A stretch of 64,000 nt of DNA from Flavicella sp963932955 (GTDB lineage Bacteria > Bacteroidota > Bacteroidia > Flavobacteriales > Flavobacteriaceae): assembly GCA_963932955.1 (NCBI GenBank), contig CAWVRK010000001.1, forward strand, positions 1-64,000. The letters run 5' to 3'. Position 1 is the first letter of the stretch; every line of letters starts with the position of its first letter. The position numbers and the translations under genes are program-made. Positions 1 to 8,573 of the stretch are shown here, in pieces. The notes beneath the pieces were generated by a model. That model did not search any database and had not been told where the DNA came from. It saw only the letters and a list, made by a program, of their open reading frames with translations.

Positions 1-2
1 CA

Positions 3-848
3 CCGGAATTAAACGGTTGCTTTGGCACACCTAAAACCTTCTCAATAACAATAAACAACTACACTGATGAAATTGTTAATCCAATAAATAACCAAACATT
101 GTATTCTGGTGAAACCATAAATCCGGTAATTTTTAGCGGCGGGTCAGCAGGAACCATTTATAGCTGGGAAAACGACAATCCTTCGATTGGTCTTGCTGCG
201 AGTGGCATTGGTAATATTGGTTTTTTCGAAGTAGTAAGCAATGGGTTGTCACCTGTAACAGCGAACATTATTGTAACACCACTAAAAGGATCTTGTGCTG
301 GGGAAATCCAGAATTTTACTATAACAGTGAACCCTCCAATACCATTAACGATTACTGGTCTTACAGGCGATGACAAAGTATATGATGGAAGTACTGTAGC
401 GACAGTATCAGGGACTCCATCACTCTCAGGTGTAGAAGCAGGCGATGATGTCAGTTTAGTAGACCCACCAACCTTCACGTTTGCAAGTCCGAATGTAGGG
501 ACAGACATCATCATCACCTCAACAGGATATACATTAAGTGGAGTAGATGCAGGAGATTATACACTGATCCAACCATCCTTATCTGCTGATATTACTAGTA
601 TATTAGGGTTAGATGATTTTTTAGAAACGACTACTTCATTAAAATTATTTCCAAATCCAGCAATAGAGTATATTCAAATATCAGGTTTGTCTAAAAAAGT
701 GAACTATACTATATATAATATCTTAGGTAAAAAAGTATTGACAGGAAATGTCGTAAACGATGAGGGTATTTATATTCAAATTTTAGCGAATGGATTATAT
801 TTATTGAAATTTAATAAAGGAAACACTATTAAATTTACAAAAAAATAA
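3..848 (+). CDS. T9SS-exported surface protein with YDG domain, C-terminal part (5' end outside window)
   Basis: The reading frame is open to the left edge, so only the last ~281 residues are visible. The first part resembles the PKD/Ig-like repeats of large flavobacterial adhesins (motif NGCFGTPKTFSITIN, then a second ITVNPP strand). Next comes a YDG-type domain (DDKVYDGSTVATVSG through VDAGDYTL). The final ~80 residues are a type A T9SS C-terminal sorting domain: LKLFPNPA, then YTIYNILGKKV and a short basic tail. Such proteins cross the outer membrane by the type IX system, whose gldK-N genes lie at 47-52 kb, and are attached at the cell surface. The specific ligand or role cannot be told from this fragment. 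Confidence 0.88.
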   Translation, partial: PELNGCFGTPKTFSITINNYTDEIVNPINNQTLYSGETINPVIFSGGSAGTIYSWENDNPSIGLAASGIGNIGFFEVVSNGLSPVTANIIVTPLKGSCAGEIQNFTITVNPPIPLTITGLTGDDKVYDGSTVATVSGTPSLSGVEAGDDVSLVDPPTFTFASPNVGTDIIITSTGYTLSGVDAGDYTLIQPSLSADITSILGLDDFLETTTSLKLFPNPAIEYIQISGLSKKVNYTIYNILGKKVLTGNVVNDEGIYIQILANGLYLLKFNKGNTIKFTKK

Positions 849-855
849 CAGAATA

Positions 856-994
856 ACCTATGCTAACACCGTGTATAATTAATTGCTTGTTTATTAATTA
901 CTTACGAAAGATATAGCAGACTTTAAATCTAGTTTTTATTTACTAATTTTCGTGCATAACCACGCAACTAATCATACACAAGACCGTTATAGGT
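856..994. repeat. Long imperfect inverted repeat (~139 nt) downstream of the surface-protein gene
   Basis: The ends ACCTAT (856-861) and ATAGGT (989-994) are complementary. The inner block GTGTATAATTAATTGC (871-886) matches the reverse complement of GCAACTAATCATACAC (964-979) with two mismatches, both tolerable as G-U pairs. Further in, TTACTTACGAAAG resembles the complement of the segment before 960. One strand could fold into a long interrupted hairpin. No terminator U-tract or open reading frame is present. It resembles intergenic repeats of flavobacteria or an attC-like fold; its identity is unknown. Confidence 0.6.
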
Positions 995-1052
995 AATATT
1001 ATCAACTAAATTAATTTAAAAAATTATGGCACAGAAGTTTTCACAAAAATAA

Positions 1053-1091
1053 AAAACGAGACAATCCTTGTATTAAGAATTTGTCCCGTTT
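1053..1091 (-). terminator. Terminator downstream of tRNA-Arg
   Basis: Read on the minus strand, an 11-bp stem (AAACGGGACAA paired with TTGTCTCGTTT, one G-U pair) follows the tRNA 3' end within a few bases. It is followed by an uninterrupted T-rich tract. This is a typical intrinsic terminator. Confidence 0.8.
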
Positions 1092-1093
1092 AG

Positions 1094-1167
1094 TGACCCC
1101 GACAGGATTCAAACCTGTAACCCTCAGAGCCGAAATCTGATGCGCTATTCAGTTGCGCCACGGGGCC
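1094..1167 (-). tRNA. tRNA-Arg, anticodon UCG
   Basis: The minus strand folds into a full cloverleaf of 74 nt. The acceptor stem GGCCCCG pairs with CGGGGTC (one G-U). There is a D arm, an anticodon stem TCAGA/TCTGA with loop TTTCGGC giving anticodon TCG, and a T arm ACAGG/CCTGT with loop TTTGAAT. The discriminator is A and CCA is not encoded. Anticodon UCG reads CGA and related arginine codons. Confidence 0.95.
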
Positions 1168-1243
1168 AATTGTAACGGATGCAAATCTAGAATTTTTTTT
1201 TAGATAAAACCTATCGTCAACCCATTTATCTGATGGGTGATTT

Positions 1244-1693
1244 TTATGCTAATAAAGATTTGACAACATTCGAAATCGCTTTTCCATCTGCCTTTCCGGC
1301 TAATTTTTTAGAAGCCATCCCCATCACTTTCCCCATATCTTTCATACCAGCAGCTCCGACTTGAGAAATAATTTCAGAAACCACTTCTTTCAACGCTTCT
1401 TCACTCATTTGCTCTGGTAAAAATTGGGCAATTACAGCTGCTTGTGCCAACTCGGGCGCGGCCAAATCCTCCCTGCCTTGTTCGGCGAACAAAATGGCAG
1501 AGTCTTTGCGCTGCTTCACTAGTTTTTGCACAATTTTCAACTCTTTCTCAGCTGACAATTCTTCCTTGGCACCACTTTCGGTTTGCGCCAATAGAATGGC
1601 GGACTTTACCGCTCTTAAGGACTCCAAAGCGACCGTGTCTTTTGCTTTCATGGCAGTTTTCAATTGCTCCATGATTTGTTTTTGTAAACTCAT
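1244..1693 (-). CDS. yqeY: GatB/YqeY domain protein
   Basis: 149 residues, the usual length of stand-alone YqeY proteins. The N-terminal helix (QKQIMEQLKTAMKAKDTVALESLRAVKSAI) and the C-terminal GatB-tail-like region (AAGMKDMGKVMGMASKKLAGKADGKAISNVV) are family hallmarks. The fold resembles the tRNA-binding tail of the GatB amidotransferase subunit. Its own role is not settled; in Bacteroidota it commonly follows ftsZ. It lies ~130 bp downstream of ftsZ on the same strand, beyond a strong terminator, so it may be read partly from its own promoter. Confidence 0.92.
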   Translation of the reverse strand: MSLQKQIMEQLKTAMKAKDTVALESLRAVKSAILLAQTESGAKEELSAEKELKIVQKLVKQRKDSAILFAEQGREDLAAPELAQAAVIAQFLPEQMSEEALKEVVSEIISQVGAAGMKDMGKVMGMASKKLAGKADGKAISNVVKSLLA

Positions 1694-1780
1694 TAATTTG
1701 TAAATTATATACCTTACAAAGGTAGTTAAAAATAAAATCTGAAAAGGTCTCTAGAAAGAATTCATCGCTTCTGAAACTAA

Positions 1781-1803
1781 AAATTCCCGCTCAGCGGGAA
1801 TTT
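1781..1803 (-). terminator. Terminator downstream of ftsZ
   Basis: On the minus strand the hairpin AAATTCCCGC-TGA-GCGGGAATTT runs straight into further T residues, 24 bp after the ftsZ stop codon. The stem is 10 bp and perfect. It marks the end of the division/cell-wall cluster and separates it from yqeY. Confidence 0.85.
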
Positions 1804-1826
1804 AAAAAATGTTTACCTATAACAAA

Positions 1827-3908
1827 TCAATCGACATTGTCGTGTAAAAATGAATTGTTGGATCGCAATTGAATCTCATCATTGTCATCGACACTCAAGG
1901 TCGTTCTTGACTGAATATTTTCGTTGTCTTTGGATTCGCTCAAGTCGACCCCCATCCGTTTGTAGGCGGGTTGCTTTTCAATCTCCTCAACATTGTTGTG
2001 GACATTTTTCGCAAATTTATAATTGAAATTTTTCATCTTTTCTCTTCGTTTGTCGGAACGCATCTTGAGCTCTGAAATGGTCAAGTCCATTGGAGACACT
2101 TCTTTGGCTTCAAAAACTTCAATGGCAGCAACCGCATCACGCTCCTCAACAGTCACAGTAAAATTCAATTCATCCTCCAAAGTTTCAGATACAGGCAGCA
2201 CTCGCTCTTTGGAAATTTCCTCCTCAGAATGTGGAACCTGCAATTGAGAAGCACTTTTGATGGTCGGTTCGATGTTATCGAAATCTCCCAGGCTGTATTT
2301 TCTAATTTGCGCCAATTCATCCTTTACATCTATTGCTCCGTGTACTTCAATCGCATTGATAGCAGCATCCTCTTCCTCTTCCAAAACATACCTCTTAAGT
2401 GTTGATTCTTCAGCGGTTTGTTTTACTTCGACTGCATCAATGACCTCGATGTTTTTTATAAACGTATCTACATCCTCGTCCAGGTCAAAATAAACAGAAT
2501 GCGCCTTTTCTTCAGTAGCTTTTTCAGAAGTAGCAATGGGCAGATCAAACAACAAATCCATTTGAACAGGTGCTGCTTCTTCTGTTACTTCTTCTAGGGG
2601 TTTTGCAATCACTTCCTCGATGACAAAATCGTTTACATCCATCGCATTGATCAATTCTTGACCCACAGTTTCTCCAACGATTTCGTCATACACCACGTCG
2701 ATATTTTGAATAAAACTGGTGGTTTTTACGATGGCGTTGAGCTTTTCTTCTTCCTCTTCTCCCAACTGATGAACAATCTTAGAAGCCGCAACTGGTGCTG
2801 CTACTGTTTCATTCTTTTCACTAGTTTGTAGGCCGTCTTTTTGATCAAAGTCATAAACTGCCTTTTGTTCGTTTTCTAAGAGATGAATGATTTTTTTCTC
2901 TTCTGTATTGGTGATGTCAGACTGTTGTTCAGAAGCAAATCCTGTCGCGACGATGGTAACCGCCAAAGCATCTTCTAATGTTTCGTCTTCTCCCACTCCC
3001 ATGATAATGTTTGCATCGTACCCCGCTTCTATTTGTATAAAGTCGTTGATCTCGCCTATTTCGTCCAAGGTCACCTCCACGCGTCCTGAAATGATCAACA
3101 ACAAGACATTTTTGGCCCCAGTAATTTTGTTGTCATTCAACAATGGAGAATCCAACGCCTTTACGATGGCATTTTTAGCGCGGTTTGCACCCGCTTCTTT
3201 TGCAGAACCCATGATGGCAGTCCCACTGTTGGACAACACGGTCTTGGCATCGTGCAAATCAATATTTTGTTTGTAGTGATGGGTGATGACTTCCGCAATT
3301 CCTCTTGAGGCAGTCGACAGCACTTCGTCCGCTTTTGAGAATCCTGCTTTGAATCCAAGGTTTCCATATACTTCACGGAGCTTGTTGTTGTTGATGACAA
3401 TCAAAGAATCAACGTGTTGCCGCAACTCATCCACTCCCTTTTGAGCTTGGTTGGTACGCATTCTCCCTTCAAATTGAAAAGGCATGGTGACGATCCCCAC
3501 AGTCAAAATATCCAAATCCTTCGCAATTTTGGCAATGATGGGCGCAGCTCCCGTACCCGTTCCGCCACCCATTCCAGCGGTAATAAACACCATTTTTGTT
3601 TGTGTGGTCAACACTTTTTTAATCTCTTCCAAACTTTCGATCGCTGCCTCTTCTCCAATTACCGGATTGGCACCTGCACCCAAACCAGAGGTCAAAGAAA
3701 CCCCCAATTGAATTTTATTGGGAATGGGACTGTTTTCCAAGGCCTGTGCATCGGTGTTGCAAATCACAAAGTCAACTCCTTTTGTATGTTGCTGAAACAT
3801 GTAGTTTACAGCATTGCTTCCACCACCACCTACACCAATGACTTTGATGGCATTGGACTGTGATTTTGGCATGTCAAATGAAATGTTTTCGAATTCTGTG
3901 CTATTCAT
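1827..3908 (-). CDS. ftsZ: Cell division protein FtsZ
   Basis: Tubulin-like GTPase that polymerises at midcell and recruits the divisome. The GTP-binding domain starts with GVGGGGSNAV (residues ~25-34), carries NTDAQAL (51-57) and the tubulin signature GGGTGTG (114-120), and is followed by the T7-loop/C-terminal domain to ~residue 330. The rest, ~360 residues, is a long acidic linker of low complexity rich in Glu, Val and Ile, ending in a conserved-looking tail (IQLRSNNSFLHDNVD). At 693 residues it is much longer than the ~385 of E. coli; long linkers are usual in flavobacteria. Last gene of the mraZ-ftsZ cluster, 63 bp after ftsA. Confidence 0.97.
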   Translation of the reverse strand: MNSTEFENISFDMPKSQSNAIKVIGVGGGGSNAVNYMFQQHTKGVDFVICNTDAQALENSPIPNKIQLGVSLTSGLGAGANPVIGEEAAIESLEEIKKVLTTQTKMVFITAGMGGGTGTGAAPIIAKIAKDLDILTVGIVTMPFQFEGRMRTNQAQKGVDELRQHVDSLIVINNNKLREVYGNLGFKAGFSKADEVLSTASRGIAEVITHHYKQNIDLHDAKTVLSNSGTAIMGSAKEAGANRAKNAIVKALDSPLLNDNKITGAKNVLLLIISGRVEVTLDEIGEINDFIQIEAGYDANIIMGVGEDETLEDALAVTIVATGFASEQQSDITNTEEKKIIHLLENEQKAVYDFDQKDGLQTSEKNETVAAPVAASKIVHQLGEEEEEKLNAIVKTTSFIQNIDVVYDEIVGETVGQELINAMDVNDFVIEEVIAKPLEEVTEEAAPVQMDLLFDLPIATSEKATEEKAHSVYFDLDEDVDTFIKNIEVIDAVEVKQTAEESTLKRYVLEEEEDAAINAIEVHGAIDVKDELAQIRKYSLGDFDNIEPTIKSASQLQVPHSEEEISKERVLPVSETLEDELNFTVTVEERDAVAAIEVFEAKEVSPMDLTISELKMRSDKRREKMKNFNYKFAKNVHNNVEEIEKQPAYKRMGVDLSESKDNENIQSRTTLSVDDNDEIQLRSNNSFLHDNVD

Positions 3909-3971
3909 AATGTCGGAATCTATGGGGTGGTTAATAAGTTTGTTTCGTATCGATTTTTTTCAATGGTTTCC

Positions 3972-5324
3972 TTATTCTGCGTTGTCTAAAAACTCTCGAA
4001 ACCGATCTGAAAAATGCTGAAAAACAGATTTCTTTGGTTTGGAGCTTGTCGCGGCTTCTTCGTCAGAAGCAAGGGGTGTTTCTTCAAGCGTTTCTCCAGA
4101 AGAGGCACTTGTGGAGTCCGAAGCAGATTCTTGCGCTGTGGCTGTCGGCCCAAATTTTTCCTGTTTGCTAAGGCCTTCCATCAACAAGCCCACTGCAGTT
4201 GCAAAGGAAGGACTGCTCAAACCTTCGTCAGAATCGCCCGCCAAATGCTCGTTTGGATAGCCAATACGCGTATCCATTCCTGTGATGTATTCCACCAATT
4301 GCTTGAGATGCTTTACTTGCGCACCTCCACCGGTTAAGACAATTCCTGCAATCAATTTGCCTTTTTGGGTTTCGTGTCCGTAGTTTTTAATCTCTAAATA
4401 AACTTGTTCGATGATTTCAGTAACCCGCGCATGAATGATGCGGGATAAGTTTTTTAGGGTGATTTCTTTGGGCTCTCTCCCTCGCAATCCAGGAATCGAA
4501 ACGATCTCGTTCTCTTTGTTTTCTCCTGGCCAAGCCGAGCCGAATTTTATTTTCAATAGCTCAGCCTGCTTTTCAATAATAGAACAACCTTCTTTGATGT
4601 CTTCAGTAATCACATTGCCGCCAAAAGGAATGACCGCCGTGTGTCGAATGATGCCGTCCTTGAAAATTGCCAAATCCGTGGTCCCTCCACCGATGTCTAT
4701 CAAGGCGACTCCTGCTTCTTTTTCTTCTTGACTCAAAACCGCAGCAGCCGAAGCCAAGGGTTCCAGCGTGATTTCAGAGAGGTCCAAACCAGCACTTTTT
4801 ACACAACGCCCTATGTTTTTTATCGAAGAAACCTGACCAACTACTACGTGAAAATTGGCTTCCAATCTTCCTCCGTACATCCCGATAGGCTCCTTGATTT
4901 GTTCTTGACTGTCAACTTTAAAATCCTGAGGCAACACATGTATGATTTCTTCTCCAGGCAACATGACCAACTTGTGTACTTGGCTGATCAGCTCGTCGAT
5001 GTCCACCTCTTCAATGACCTTGTCAGCATCCTCTCTCGTGATGTAATCACTGTGGTGCAAACTTCGAATGTGCTGGCCTGCAATTCCAACAACCACATCT
5101 TCGATTTTTTGACCAGAAACACTTTCGGCTTCCTCTACAGCTTGTTGGATGGACTGAATCGTTTGAGTGATGTTGTTGACAACCCCTCTTTTCACACCCA
5201 TACTTTTGGCTTTTCCGATTCCTAAAATCTCCAACTTCCCAAACTCATTCTTGCAACCAATCATGGCCACAATCTTTGTCGTTCCAATGTCTAAACCTAC
5301 TGAAATGTTCTTTTGTTCGATCAT
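3972..5324 (-). CDS. ftsA: Cell division protein FtsA
   Basis: Actin-like ATPase that tethers FtsZ to the membrane. Phosphate-1 motif GLDIGTTK (residues ~10-17), an inserted 1C/SHS2 domain (~80-160), and the second nucleotide loop ALIDIGGGTTDLAIF (~207-221) are present; adenosine motif VLTGGGAQ lies near 330. The tail after ~390 is rich in Ser/Thr/Glu and ends in SVFQHFSDRFREFLDNAE, a plausible amphipathic membrane-targeting helix. 450 residues is within the family range. It lies 3 bp downstream of ftsQ, so the two are co-translated or nearly so. Confidence 0.96.
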   Translation of the reverse strand: MIEQKNISVGLDIGTTKIVAMIGCKNEFGKLEILGIGKAKSMGVKRGVVNNITQTIQSIQQAVEEAESVSGQKIEDVVVGIAGQHIRSLHHSDYITREDADKVIEEVDIDELISQVHKLVMLPGEEIIHVLPQDFKVDSQEQIKEPIGMYGGRLEANFHVVVGQVSSIKNIGRCVKSAGLDLSEITLEPLASAAAVLSQEEKEAGVALIDIGGGTTDLAIFKDGIIRHTAVIPFGGNVITEDIKEGCSIIEKQAELLKIKFGSAWPGENKENEIVSIPGLRGREPKEITLKNLSRIIHARVTEIIEQVYLEIKNYGHETQKGKLIAGIVLTGGGAQVKHLKQLVEYITGMDTRIGYPNEHLAGDSDEGLSSPSFATAVGLLMEGLSKQEKFGPTATAQESASDSTSASSGETLEETPLASDEEAATSSKPKKSVFQHFSDRFREFLDNAE

Positions 5325-5327
5325 ACC

Positions 5328-6050
5328 TTACTTCTTTGTACAAACAACTTGATTGTTGTATTTCAAATCAATCGTTTTGTATATTTCTATCTCTTTGTCT
5401 AAAATGGCCTTGTTGTAAAACGCTTCTAGCTTTTTAAATTTTTGATTCAAATTGACGATGTCGCCCAATTGAATTTGCTGTTCATACATCCGAGTTTTCA
5501 AAACAAATGTTCCGTCGGATTTTTTTTCTATTCCAACAATATTTTTTTTCAAAAAAGAATCTTTTCTGATTTTGACAACCAACTGAAATACAGCCGGTAA
5601 ATCTCGGTCCGTAACCGCTCCAGAAACCAACAAAACCGAAGCAGAATAGTTCGGTGACAAGGGCATTTTAAGACCTTGTCTGTCAAGGTAATAAACCTGC
5701 TCTCTTGTTTGGACGCGTGCAACCGGTGTGCGTTGTGTGACCACCGCTTTCAAAGAACCGCCAATGGTCATATAGATTACAGCGCTTTCTACCAGTGGAT
5801 TTGAACACACATCAGATTCCAAGTTGTGTAAATTTATTAAGGATTTTGCCTTGTTTTTCAAGGGTCCTTCTTTTTGTATTAACAATTTATTAACCATTGC
5901 ATGCGAGAGAAATAAATTGTCCCCGTTCGAGAATTCAATGCCGGTCGCTACCACAGTTTTCTTACTATTTCTCTGTCCTGTAAAAGCGTACAAAAACACA
6001 ACGATGGCGAGTAGAAAAATACTTTTTACAAAAACGATGTATCCTTTCAT
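5328..6050 (-). CDS. ftsQ: Cell division protein FtsQ
   Basis: 240 residues: a short cytoplasmic N-terminus, one membrane segment (~8-24, SIFLLAIVVFLYAFTG), then a periplasmic POTRA-like and beta domain (VARVQTREQVYYLDRQGLKMPLS). FtsQ is a bitopic divisome protein linking cytoplasmic and periplasmic parts of the machine. Sequence conservation is weak in this family. The call rests on topology, the beta-domain signature and position between murC and ftsA. Its start overlaps the murC stop by 4 bp (5'-ATGA type), which supports translational coupling. Confidence 0.9.
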   Translation of the reverse strand: MKGYIVFVKSIFLLAIVVFLYAFTGQRNSKKTVVATGIEFSNGDNLFLSHAMVNKLLIQKEGPLKNKAKSLINLHNLESDVCSNPLVESAVIYMTIGGSLKAVVTQRTPVARVQTREQVYYLDRQGLKMPLSPNYSASVLLVSGAVTDRDLPAVFQLVVKIRKDSFLKKNIVGIEKKSDGTFVLKTRMYEQQIQLGDIVNLNQKFKKLEAFYNKAILDKEIEIYKTIDLKYNNQVVCTKK

Positions 6051-7420
6051 CTTTGAACTTTTTTAATGGATTTCTTTTTTACAGACAAGAAGTGTTGTTG
6101 CACTTGGTTTGCCAAAACACCAATATCTCCGGCACCCAGCATGATGACAACACTTGCATCGGAAGTGGCTATCTCTTGAATGACCGCTTCTTTGGAAACT
6201 CCTTTTTTATCTGCCAATTGAACTTTTTCGAGTAACCAGTCAGAGGTGACACCGGGAATTGGAAGTTCTCTTGCCGGGTAAATATCCAATAGACGCAAAG
6301 CGTCAAAACGAGACAGGCTGCGCGCAAAATCAGCTACAAAGTCTTTGGTACGACTGAACAAATGAGGCTGAAAAACCAGCAGTGATTTTTTATTGGGATA
6401 CAACTCTGCAACGGCATCGGCCACGGCATCGATTGCTGTTGGATGATGTGCGTAATCATCGATCAGAACAAAATCAGCTGTATTTATTTTATAAGAAAAA
6501 CGGCGTTTGACACCTGTAAATGTCTTCAGTGCTTTTGCAATTTCATGCAAGGAGACTCCGTACTGATCCGCCATCGCAATGGCCGCCAAAGCATTGGACA
6601 AATTGTGCCTGCCTGGAATCAAAAACTCCATGTTTTCATAAGTACTTGTTGGGGTTTTTACAGAAAACACATAACTGCCATTTTGAATGCGCACCTGTTG
6701 GATTTCATAATCCGCTGCCTCCTCTACCGCGTAGGTCAACCCTTCTAAGGGAAGCCCTTTGCAAACCAACAAAGCATCGGAGACTTTTCCGGCAAACTCA
6801 TCAAAAGAAGCGTGCAAGGCCTCTTCGGCACCATAAATGTCCAAATGGTCAGCATCCATAGAGGTCACACAGGCGATGTTGGGCGATAGTTGCAAAAAAG
6901 AACGGTCAAATTCATCTGCTTCTACCACAGTGACTTTGTCAGCACCTAAAATCAGGTTGGAATTGTAATTTTCGGCAATCCCTCCCAAAAAAGAGGTGGC
7001 TTCTGAAGCCCCTTCTTTCATCAAGTGACCAAGAATCGCAGAAGTGGTTGTTTTTCCGTGGGTGCCTGCCACCGCCAAACAAAATGTGTTTTGAGTGATG
7101 GCACCTAAAACCGCTGCCCTCTTGACTATTGCAAATCCATTGTCTCGAAAGAAATTCAATTCTCGATGGTTTTTAGGAACTGCTGGCGTATAAACCACCA
7201 AGGTCTGTTCTGCGTGAAGAAATGCGCTTGGAATTAGAGAAACTTCATCTTCAAAATGAACCGAAGCACCCAAGGCTGTTAATGCATGTGTGATGTCAGA
7301 AGGCACTTTGTCGTAGCCTGCCACCTGCTTGCCATTGGCACAAAAGTAACGTGCAATTGCAGACATTCCAATCCCTCCAATTCCGATAAAATATACCCGA
7401 TGTATGTCGTTCAAATTCAA
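6047..7420 (-). CDS. murC: UDP-N-acetylmuramate-L-alanine ligase MurC
   Basis: Cytoplasmic Mur ligase that adds L-Ala to UDP-MurNAc with ATP. The N-terminal UDP-binding Rossmann domain starts FIGIGGIGMSAIARYF (11-26). The ATP loop AGTHGKTTTSAIL is at ~118-130, and the central/C-terminal ligase signatures EADEFDRSFL and DDYAHHPTAI follow. 457 residues is the normal length. It overlaps murG by 4 bp and ftsQ by 4 bp, so it sits inside a tightly packed operon. Confidence 0.97.
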   Translation of the reverse strand: MNLNDIHRVYFIGIGGIGMSAIARYFCANGKQVAGYDKVPSDITHALTALGASVHFEDEVSLIPSAFLHAEQTLVVYTPAVPKNHRELNFFRDNGFAIVKRAAVLGAITQNTFCLAVAGTHGKTTTSAILGHLMKEGASEATSFLGGIAENYNSNLILGADKVTVVEADEFDRSFLQLSPNIACVTSMDADHLDIYGAEEALHASFDEFAGKVSDALLVCKGLPLEGLTYAVEEAADYEIQQVRIQNGSYVFSVKTPTSTYENMEFLIPGRHNLSNALAAIAMADQYGVSLHEIAKALKTFTGVKRRFSYKINTADFVLIDDYAHHPTAIDAVADAVAELYPNKKSLLVFQPHLFSRTKDFVADFARSLSRFDALRLLDIYPARELPIPGVTSDWLLEKVQLADKKGVSKEAVIQEIATSDASVVIMLGAGDIGVLANQVQQHFLSVKKKSIKKVQR

Positions 7421-8565
7421 GGTCTTTCGTTTTGTGTTTTGCGTTTCTTTTTTTCAATCAATTCCTCTACCAAATCCACAATGTCTTTTGTCGCGTTTGG
7501 CAGGGCTAGTTTTTGAATGTTTTCAGACAAGGTGCGTTGCAAGTTTTCATCATTCAAGAGGTTTTCTAATTTTGTTTGAAAAAGAGCTTCCTCACTTTCT
7601 CGCAATAAAATTGCTGCATTTTCACCGACTACTGCAAGTGCATTTTTTGTTTGATGGTCTTCCGAAACATTCGGAGAGGGAACAAAAACGGTAGGCTTCC
7701 CTACGATGCAAAGTTCCGAAATAGAACTCGCCCCTGCCCGACTGATGATGATGTCGGCCGCCGCATAAGCATCTTCCATCTCATTTAAAAATGCCTGTAC
7801 TCGCACTCCTTCTTTGGCGTTGTACTTCTCGTATTGATCGTAATACAACTTTCCTGTTTGCCACACCAACTGTATCGCTTGCCCTGACATCCAATCCAAA
7901 GTGTTTTCAACCATCAAATTGAGATTTCGAGCTCCTAAACTCCCCCCCATGACCAAGAGGGTTTTCTTTTTGGGATCCAAACCAAAGACCTCTTGTGCAG
8001 TTGTTCTTTTATGCGCAATGGACAGCAGATCCTGGCGAACGGGATTTCCAGTTATGTGAATTTTGTGTTTTGGAAAAAAACGTTGCAAATGATCGTAGGC
8101 AACACAAATCACTGACGCTTTTTTGGCGAGTAATTTGTTCGTAATGCCCGGATAAGAATTCTGCTCCTGTATCAAGGTTGGAATTTTCTTCCGACTGGCT
8201 TCATACAAAACCGGACCGCTTGCAAAACCACCCGTTCCAATCACCACATCCGGTTTAAAATTCTTCACTATCGCTTTGGATTTCCACAAACTACTCAACA
8301 ACTTAAAAGGGAAAGACAAATTGTCTATTGTCAATTTTCTTTGCACCCCCGAAATCCACAAACCCCGAATCGCATAACCTGCAGCAGGGACTTTTTCCAT
8401 CTCCATTCGGTCTTTGGCGCCTACAAATAAAAACTTCGCTTTTGGATGCCGTAATTTCAGCTCATTGGCAATGGCAATAGCAGGGTAAATATGACCTCCT
8501 GTCCCTCCTCCACTGATCAAAATATGAATGTTTTCTTTGTGCATCTTTCGTTTGTGTTCTTTCAA
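7417..8565 (-). CDS. murG: UDP-GlcNAc:lipid I N-acetylglucosaminyltransferase MurG
   Basis: Peripheral inner-membrane GT28 glycosyltransferase that converts lipid I to lipid II. The first glycine loop SGGGTGGHIYPAIA is at residues ~18-31, and the second domain carries GGSLGARNLN and the donor-site SRAGASSISEL. The first seven residues are not typical. An ATG at 8544 giving MHKENIHILIS fits the family N-terminus about as well, so the true start is 8565 or 8544. It follows ftsW by 8 bp. Confidence 0.95.
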   Translation of the reverse strand: MKEHKRKMHKENIHILISGGGTGGHIYPAIAIANELKLRHPKAKFLFVGAKDRMEMEKVPAAGYAIRGLWISGVQRKLTIDNLSFPFKLLSSLWKSKAIVKNFKPDVVIGTGGFASGPVLYEASRKKIPTLIQEQNSYPGITNKLLAKKASVICVAYDHLQRFFPKHKIHITGNPVRQDLLSIAHKRTTAQEVFGLDPKKKTLLVMGGSLGARNLNLMVENTLDWMSGQAIQLVWQTGKLYYDQYEKYNAKEGVRVQAFLNEMEDAYAAADIIISRAGASSISELCIVGKPTVFVPSPNVSEDHQTKNALAVVGENAAILLRESEEALFQTKLENLLNDENLQRTLSENIQKLALPNATKDIVDLVEELIEKKKRKTQNERP

Positions 8566-8573
8566 TTATTTTT

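Noticed and set aside
856..994. Integron attC site
   Set aside because: The outer sequences do not contain the RYYYAAC/GTTRRRY cores, there is no integrase gene, and the preceding gene is far larger than a typical cassette.
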